Shown here piece after piece: positions 59,688 to 64,000 of a stretch of 64,000 nucleotides of DNA. The position numbers were made by a program, and so were the translations under genes. The stretch comes from Glycomyces amatae. GTDB lineage: Bacteria; Actinomycetota; Actinomycetes; Mycobacteriales; Micromonosporaceae. The notes under the pieces were generated by a model. The model was not told the DNA's origin, did no database searches, and saw only the letters and a program-made list of their open reading frames with translations. Numbering within the stretch: the first letter of the stretch is position 1; every line of letters begins with the position of its first letter. Where the stretch lies: the NCBI RefSeq assembly GCF_020991375.1, contig NZ_JAJLQZ010000001.1, positions 1 through 64,000 of the forward strand. Reading direction: 5' to 3'.

Positions 59688-59805
59688 TGGTCAGCCGCTC
59701 GGCGGCCGAGTGCCTGTCGCACGACTGAACCTCACGAGTATCCCCGCCGCGCCCACCGCGCCGACGAGGATACCCGGATCGCAGTGAGCTGGCTAACGCG
59801 TGGCG

Positions 59806-59937
59806 TCAGCGCACGTCCTCGGCGGAGGTGGTGGCCTCGTGCCAGAGGGTGCGGTCGTCGTTGATGGACTTGACCTTCTTGGCCACCACGAACGCGACCG
59901 TGGCCACACCGGCGACGATCAAGATCTTCTTCCACAT
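59806..59937 (-). CDS. DLW-39 family small protein
   Basis: A 43-residue protein from ATG 59937. One membrane helix (MWKKILIVAGVATVAFVVAKK) is followed by the short motif DRTLWHEAT, a variant of the DLW signature. This peptide family lies between the tRNA genes downstream of gyrA in many actinobacteria, exactly as here. Function unknown. Confidence 0.88.
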   Translation of the reverse strand: MWKKILIVAGVATVAFVVAKKVKSINDDRTLWHEATTSAEDVR

Positions 59938-60062
59938 GGACCCAGGCCCCCATATCAGAGATTGCCGCGAACAGCAATGCCGTGATCGGCACTGCACGAT
60001 GCGCCTCAGCATAGCGAACCACCGCGGCGCAGGCCGGGGCGCACCGGCCGCCGGGCATGAGA

Positions 60063-60087
60063 AAACCCGCCGGTTCACGGCGGGTTT
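60063..60087 (-). terminator. terminator of tRNA-Ile
   Basis: A 10-bp stem AAACCCGCCG with its complement around a 5-nt loop. On the minus strand it ends in GGGTTTTC. It starts a few bases after the tRNA 3' end. Confidence 0.7.
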
Positions 60088-60090
60088 CAG

Positions 60091-60164
60091 TGGGCGTACC
60101 AAGACTCGAACTTGGGACCTTCGAGTTATCAGCTCGACGCTCTAACCACCTGAGCTATACGCCC
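60091..60164 (-). tRNA. tRNA-Ile(GAT)
   Basis: A complete cloverleaf on the minus strand: acceptor GGGCGTA, D arm AGCTCAGGTGGTTAGAGC, anticodon loop CTGATAA with GAT, variable region and T arm CCCAAGTTCGAGTCTTGG. CCA is not encoded. Its place downstream of gyrA is conserved. Confidence 0.96.
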
Positions 60165-60204
60165 TCGCGGGTTGTTCAGTTGTCCGGGGCCGACACCGGA
60201 GGCG

Positions 60205-60232
60205 GACGCTCCGACCACCTGAGCGGCGGCCC
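60205..60232 (-). other. partial tRNA-Ile-like sequence (5' half remnant)
   Basis: On the minus strand this segment starts GGGC and continues GCTCAGGTGGTCGGAGCGTC. It matches the D-arm region of tRNA-Ile (60136-60155) at 18 of 20 positions. No anticodon or T arm follows. It lies between the DUF3566 gene and the real tRNA and may be a leftover of a duplication. Confidence 0.5.
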
Positions 60233-60324
60233 TGGCTGGTGTCGCGGACCCGAGTCCCACCTGGTCGGTGAGGCCTCATCGGCGACGCTGAGCAAGATTA
60301 CCCCACCGCCCCGCCCCGTCGTCG

Positions 60325-61023
60325 CTAGTCGCGCTCGGCGAGCGTCACCTCGACGCCGCCGACGAGGTCGGCGCACACGTTGTAGATGAACGAGCCCAGC
60401 GTCGCCAGGGCCGTGAACAGGACCATGTTCACCACGCCCAGCAGGGCCGCGGCCCCGATGACGCCCTTGGCGGTGATCCGGAAGTCCGCCGCCGCCGAGG
60501 AGGCCGCGCCCGCCTCCGCGTTCGTGCCCATGAGCATCTGGAGCATGTCGTTCACGGTGTCGAACACGCCCATCGCGTCGAGCGCGATGTACAGCACGGT
60601 GGTGGCCACGACCATCACGATGAACAGCACGATCGAGACGGCGAACGCGAACTTCATCACCGACCACGGGTCGATCCGCTTGAGGCGCAGCCGCGCCCGG
60701 CGCGGGCCCCGCGCCGCCGCCTGGCTCACCGCGGCGCGCGCGGCGCGCACCGCGTCCGCCACGCGGGCCGAGGAGGCCACGCCCGCGGCCTGGTTCGCCG
60801 CGGTGTTCCCGGTCGACATCGGCGGGATCGCCTCGGGCGTCACCGGCGGCGGTGTCATGCCCGGCGGTCTGCGGAGCGTCAGGGTCTGGTCCTGGGCGGG
60901 CGGCGCGGAGACCGACGACACGTCGTCGGCCTTCGACGGCCCGTCCGCGTCCGGCGCCTCCGAGAACTCCGGAACGTCCTCGTCGCGCTCGGTCGCCGCA
61001 GCGGTAGCCTTCGCTTCGGTCAT
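60325..61023 (-). CDS. DUF3566 membrane protein
   Basis: A 232-residue protein. A long acidic then Ala/Pro-rich disordered N-terminus (about 1-110) precedes the DUF3566 domain: RLRLKRIDPWSVMKFAFAVSIVLFIVMVVATTVLYIAL and a second helix near VVNMVLFTALATLGSFIYNVCADLVGGVEVTL. Function unknown; the gene always follows gyrA in actinobacteria. Its ATG abuts the gyrA stop directly (TAG then ATG), so the two are co-translated. Confidence 0.94.
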   Translation of the reverse strand: MTEAKATAAATERDEDVPEFSEAPDADGPSKADDVSSVSAPPAQDQTLTLRRPPGMTPPPVTPEAIPPMSTGNTAANQAAGVASSARVADAVRAARAAVSQAAARGPRRARLRLKRIDPWSVMKFAFAVSIVLFIVMVVATTVLYIALDAMGVFDTVNDMLQMLMGTNAEAGAASSAAADFRITAKGVIGAAALLGVVNMVLFTALATLGSFIYNVCADLVGGVEVTLAERD

Positions 61024-63522
61024 CTACTCGTCCTGCCCCTCGTCGGGTTCCTCGGCGCTCTGGGTGATGGCGAGCAGCGAGACTTCCTCGGGCAGATCGA
61101 TCAGCTTGACGCCCATGGTGTTGCGGTCCGAAGTCTGCCGGACCGGTTTCACAGGTGTCCTGATGACGCCTCCCTCCGAGGTGATCGCGAACAGCTCGTC
61201 GTCCTGCGTCACCGACAGCGCCCCCACCAGGTCGCCGCGTCGCTCCGTGATCTTAGCCGTCAGCACGCCCTTCCCGCCGCGGCCTTGGGGCGGATAGGCG
61301 TCGACGGGAGTCCGCTTCGCGTAACCGCGGCTGGTCGCCACGAGGATGTCCATATTATCGCGCAGGACGATCATGGTGAGCAATTCGTCGTCCCCGACGA
61401 ACCGCATCCCGATCACGCCGCTGGTCGCCCGGCCCATCGGCCGCAGGGCCTCGTCGGTGGCCTGGAACCGGATGGACTGGGCCTTGCGCGAGATGAGCAG
61501 CAGGTCGTCCTCCTGGTCGACCAGGGCCGCGCCCACGAGCTCGTCGCCGTCGCGCAGGTTGATGGCGACGATGCCGCCGGTGCGCGGGGAGTCGAAGTCG
61601 GTGAGCTTCGACTTCTTGACCAGGCCGTTGCGGGTCGCGAGCACCAGGTACGGCGCCACCTCGTAGTGCGCCAGCTGGATGACCTGCGCGATCGTCTCGT
61701 CGGGGCCGAACGCGAGGATGTTCGCCACATGCTGGCCGCGGGCGGTGCGGCTGGCCTCGGGCAGCTCGTACGCCTTCGCGCGGTACACGCGGCCCTTGTT
61801 CGTGAAGAACAGGATCCAGTCGTGGGTGGTGCACACGAAGAAGTGGCTGACGATGTCGTCCTGCTTGAGCTGCGCGCCCTGGACGCCCTTGCCGCCGCGC
61901 TTCTGCGAGCGGAACGAGTCGGTCTTGGTGCGCTTGACGTAGCCGCCGCGGGTGATCGTCACCACGACGTCCTCGCGGGCGATGAGGTCCTCCATGGACA
62001 CCTCGCCGGCGTCGGGCATGATCTGCGTCCGGCGCTCGTCGCCCCAGCGCTCGACCACGGTCTTGAGCTCGTCGCGCACGATCGCGCGCTGGCGCTCGGG
62101 CTTGGCGAGGATGTCCTCGAGGTCGGCGATGCGGGTCTCGATCTCGGCGAGCTCGTCGAGGATCCGCTGGCTCTCCAGGGCCGCGAGGCGGCGCAGCTGC
62201 ATGTCGAGGATCGCGGTCGCCTGGATCTCGTCGACGCCCAGCAGCGACATCAGGCCCTGCTTCGACTCCTCGGCCGAGGGCGAGCGGCGGATGAGCGCGA
62301 TGGTCTCGTCGAGCAGGTCCAGGGCCTTGGCGAGGCCGCGCAGGATGTGGGCCCGCTCCTCGGCCTTGCGCAGGCGGTAGCGGGTGCGCCGCTGGATCAC
62401 GTCGATCTGGTGCGCCACGTAGTAGCGGACCATCTGCGCGATGTTGAGCGTGCGCGGGACCCCGTCGACCAGCGACAGCATGTTCGCGCCGAAGGTCTCC
62501 TGGAGCTGCGTGTGCTTGTACAGGTTGTTGAGCACGACCTTGGGGACGGCGTCGCGCTTGAGGACGATGACGATCCGCATGCCGGTGCGCCCGGAGGACT
62601 CGTCGCGGATGTCGGCGATGCCGCCGAGCTTGCCCTCCTTGACGAGGTCGGCGATGCGCTCGGCCAGGTTGTCGGGGTTGACCTGGTAGGGCAGCTCGGT
62701 GACGACCAGGCACGCGCGGCCCTTGGCGTCCTCCTCGACCTCGATCACGGCCCGCATCTTGATGGAGCCGCGGCCGGTCCGGTAGGCGTCCTCGATCGCG
62801 GCGCGCCCGAGGATGGTCGCGCCGGTCGGGAAGTCCGGCCCGGTGATGATCCCCAGGATCGCCTCCAGGGCCTCCTCCTCGGTGGCCTCGGGGTGGTCCA
62901 GGCACCAGTAGACGGCGGCCGCGACCTCGCGCAGGTTGTGCGGCGGGATCTTGGTGGCCATGCCGACCGCGATGCCCTCGGAGCCGTTGACGAGCAGGTT
63001 CGGGATCCGCGAGGGCAGGATCATCGGCTCGGTGGTCTTGCCGTCGTAGTTCGGCTCGAACTCGACCGAGTCCTCGTCGATGTCCCGCAGCATCTCCATG
63101 GCGAGCGGGTCGAGGCGGCACTCGGTGTACCGCATGGCGGCGGCCGGGTCGTTGCCCGGGGAGCCGAAGTTCCCCTGCCCGTCGATGAGCGGGTACCGCA
63201 GGCTCCAGTCCTGGGCCATGCGCACCAGCGAGTCGTAGATCGCGCCGTCGCCGTGCGGGTGGTACTGGCCCATGACGTCGCCGATGACGCGCGAGCACTT
63301 GACGTACCCGCGGTCGGCCCGGTAGCCCCCGTCGTACATGCCGTAGAGGATCTTGCGGTGGACCGGCTTGAGGCCGTCGCGCACGTCGGGGAGCGCGCGC
63401 CCGACGATGACGCTCATCGCGTAGTCGAGGTAGGAGCGCGACATCTCCACCTCGATGCCGACGGGCTCGATGCGGCCGTGGCCCTCCGGGATCTCCACCT
63501 GGTCTTGGTTGTTCTCAGGCAC
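61024..63522 (-). CDS. gyrA: DNA gyrase subunit A
   Basis: An 832-residue subunit that cuts and rejoins DNA. The active-site Tyr132 lies in [10 protein letters not shown]. The GyrA box, in the C-terminal DNA-wrapping domain, is QKRGGKG. In the quinolone region the sequence is [10 protein letters not shown]: Gly93 stands where Escherichia coli has Ser83, while Asp97 matches Asp87. GTG 63522 starts the protein 44 nt after gyrB. The C-terminal tail is acidic. Confidence 0.98.
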   Translation of the reverse strand: MPENNQDQVEIPEGHGRIEPVGIEVEMSRSYLDYAMSVIVGRALPDVRDGLKPVHRKILYGMYDGGYRADRGYVKCSRVIGDVMGQYHPHGDGAIYDSLVRMAQDWSLRYPLIDGQGNFGSPGNDPAAAMRYTECRLDPLAMEMLRDIDEDSVEFEPNYDGKTTEPMILPSRIPNLLVNGSEGIAVGMATKIPPHNLREVAAAVYWCLDHPEATEEEALEAILGIITGPDFPTGATILGRAAIEDAYRTGRGSIKMRAVIEVEEDAKGRACLVVTELPYQVNPDNLAERIADLVKEGKLGGIADIRDESSGRTGMRIVIVLKRDAVPKVVLNNLYKHTQLQETFGANMLSLVDGVPRTLNIAQMVRYYVAHQIDVIQRRTRYRLRKAEERAHILRGLAKALDLLDETIALIRRSPSAEESKQGLMSLLGVDEIQATAILDMQLRRLAALESQRILDELAEIETRIADLEDILAKPERQRAIVRDELKTVVERWGDERRTQIMPDAGEVSMEDLIAREDVVVTITRGGYVKRTKTDSFRSQKRGGKGVQGAQLKQDDIVSHFFVCTTHDWILFFTNKGRVYRAKAYELPEASRTARGQHVANILAFGPDETIAQVIQLAHYEVAPYLVLATRNGLVKKSKLTDFDSPRTGGIVAINLRDGDELVGAALVDQEDDLLLISRKAQSIRFQATDEALRPMGRATSGVIGMRFVGDDELLTMIVLRDNMDILVATSRGYAKRTPVDAYPPQGRGGKGVLTAKITERRGDLVGALSVTQDDELFAITSEGGVIRTPVKPVRQTSDRNTMGVKLIDLPEEVSLLAITQSAEEPDEGQDE

Positions 63523-63566
63523 CAGTGCTTCCTTGCTGTCTCAGTCGGATCGTGGTCGGCGGGCCG

Positions 63567-64000
63567 CTAGATGTCCAAGAAGCGGACGTCCTTGGCGTTC
63601 TCCTGGATGAAGCGGCGGCGGCTCTCCACGTCCTCACCCATGAGGACGCTGAAGAGCTCGTCGGCGGTTGCCGCGTCGTCGAGCTGAACCTGGAGGAGGT
63701 TGCGCTGCGAGGGGTCCATGGTGGTCTCCCACAGCTCCGTGTAGTTCATCTCACCGAGGCCCTTGTAGCGCTGGACGCCGTCGGAGCGGCGCGGGTCGGC
63801 CTTGCCCGAGGCGACGCCCTCCTCGATGATCCGGTCGCGCTCGGCGTCCGAGTACGCGTAGGAGACCAGGTCGCCCTTCTTGTTCCACTTGATCTTGTAC
63901 AGCGGCGGCTGGCTCATGTAGACGTGGCCCATCTCCACCAGCGGGCGCATGAACCGGAACAGCAGCGTCAGCAGCAGGGTGTTGATGTGGTGGCCGTCGA
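63567..64000 (-). CDS. gyrB: DNA gyrase subunit B (C-terminal part, cut by window edge)
   Basis: About 144 codons of the TOPRIM end and tail are visible. [20 protein letters not shown] is the metal-binding TOPRIM region, followed by [15 protein letters not shown] and [21 protein letters not shown]. The C-terminus [15 protein letters not shown] is typical. The gene continues beyond 64000, with recF and dnaN expected further on. Confidence 0.97.
   Translation of the reverse strand, partial: DGHHINTLLLTLLFRFMRPLVEMGHVYMSQPPLYKIKWNKKGDLVSYAYSDAERDRIIEEGVASGKADPRRSDGVQRYKGLGEMNYTELWETTMDPSQRNLLQVQLDDAATADELFSVLMGEDVESRRRFIQENAKDVRFLDI

Noticed and set aside
61285-63570. 761-codon frame antisense to gyrA
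   Set aside because: Low-complexity Asp/Val/Leu text; gyrA is certain on the other strand.

Overview
The window is very GC-rich (roughly 70-75% by eye), with GTG and TTG starts, dense operons with ATGA/GTGA stop-start overlaps, and actinobacterial gene families throughout. The right end carries gyrB (partial), gyrA, a DUF3566 gene, tRNA-Ile, a DLW-39 peptide and tRNA-Ala, all on the minus strand. This is the classic origin-proximal block of Actinomycetota, so dnaA and oriC should lie just beyond position 64000. A perfect 16-bp parS site inside metE (40378-40393) agrees with an origin-proximal position. Polymorphic-toxin genes, an Hsp70-type gene, a clpP pair with an XRE regulator, two crcB genes and a large secreted subtilase suggest a developmentally complex soil actinomycete. 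A member of Glycomycetales or a relative is possible, but that is a weak inference.

Layout. 1-8.1 kb: a DUF222/HNH endonuclease fragment, a repeat-filled gap, an AraC regulator, a Tat-exported PhoX-type phosphatase, a GH43 glycosidase behind a possible operator, a universal stress protein, and a VOC/AraC pair. 8.1-10.5 kb: a large unrecognised protein with two C-terminal membrane helices. 10.7-13.5 kb: arginine/ornithine antiporter plus arginine deiminase. 13.6-20 kb: a methyltransferase, a carboxymuconolactone decarboxylase divergent from a SigJ/ECF41-like sigma factor with matching promoter motifs in front of both, an aldo/keto reductase, rhodanese and PIG-L genes, and a second ECF sigma factor with a membrane partner. 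20.4-29.2 kb: a GH92-glycosyltransferase fused frame, a histidine phosphatase, a membrane protein, an LD-carboxypeptidase, a GNAT, a RibD-like reductase and a membrane-anchored EEP phosphatase. 29.3-32.2 kb: a polymorphic-toxin module with YbaB, WXG-like delivery proteins, an HNH toxin and two immunity candidates. 32.4-38.7 kb: a TetR/DUF6463 pair, then tsaD-rimI-tsaB-tsaE, an alpha/beta hydrolase and alr, which together make tRNA t6A and D-alanine.

38.9-46.4 kb: metE under a cobalamin riboswitch and carrying parS, an SDR, a gap with two DnaA-box-like sites, a secreted subtilase and a crcB pair. 46.5-48.3 kb: a short Cys-containing leader peptide ahead of a dicarboxylate/cystine-type symporter. 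48.5-51.5 kb: TetR with a large palindromic operator, DUF2306 and DUF418 membrane proteins. 51.5-55.2 kb is a decaying zone. A truncated tctA runs head-on into a truncated response regulator that also carries a nonsense codon, and a second pair of gene stumps lies at about 54.8-55.1 kb. 55.2-59.4 kb: a clpP pair whose second member lacks the catalytic serine, a PopR/ClgR-like regulator, and an unusual Hsp70-MFS fusion. 59.6-64 kb: the gyrase/tRNA block.

Many genes have a TANNNT hexamer 6-7 nt before an ATG or GTG and no Shine-Dalgarno sequence, suggesting frequent leaderless transcription. Intergenic gaps often hold long perfect hairpins. All product calls come from reading motifs and family resemblance; no database search was run.
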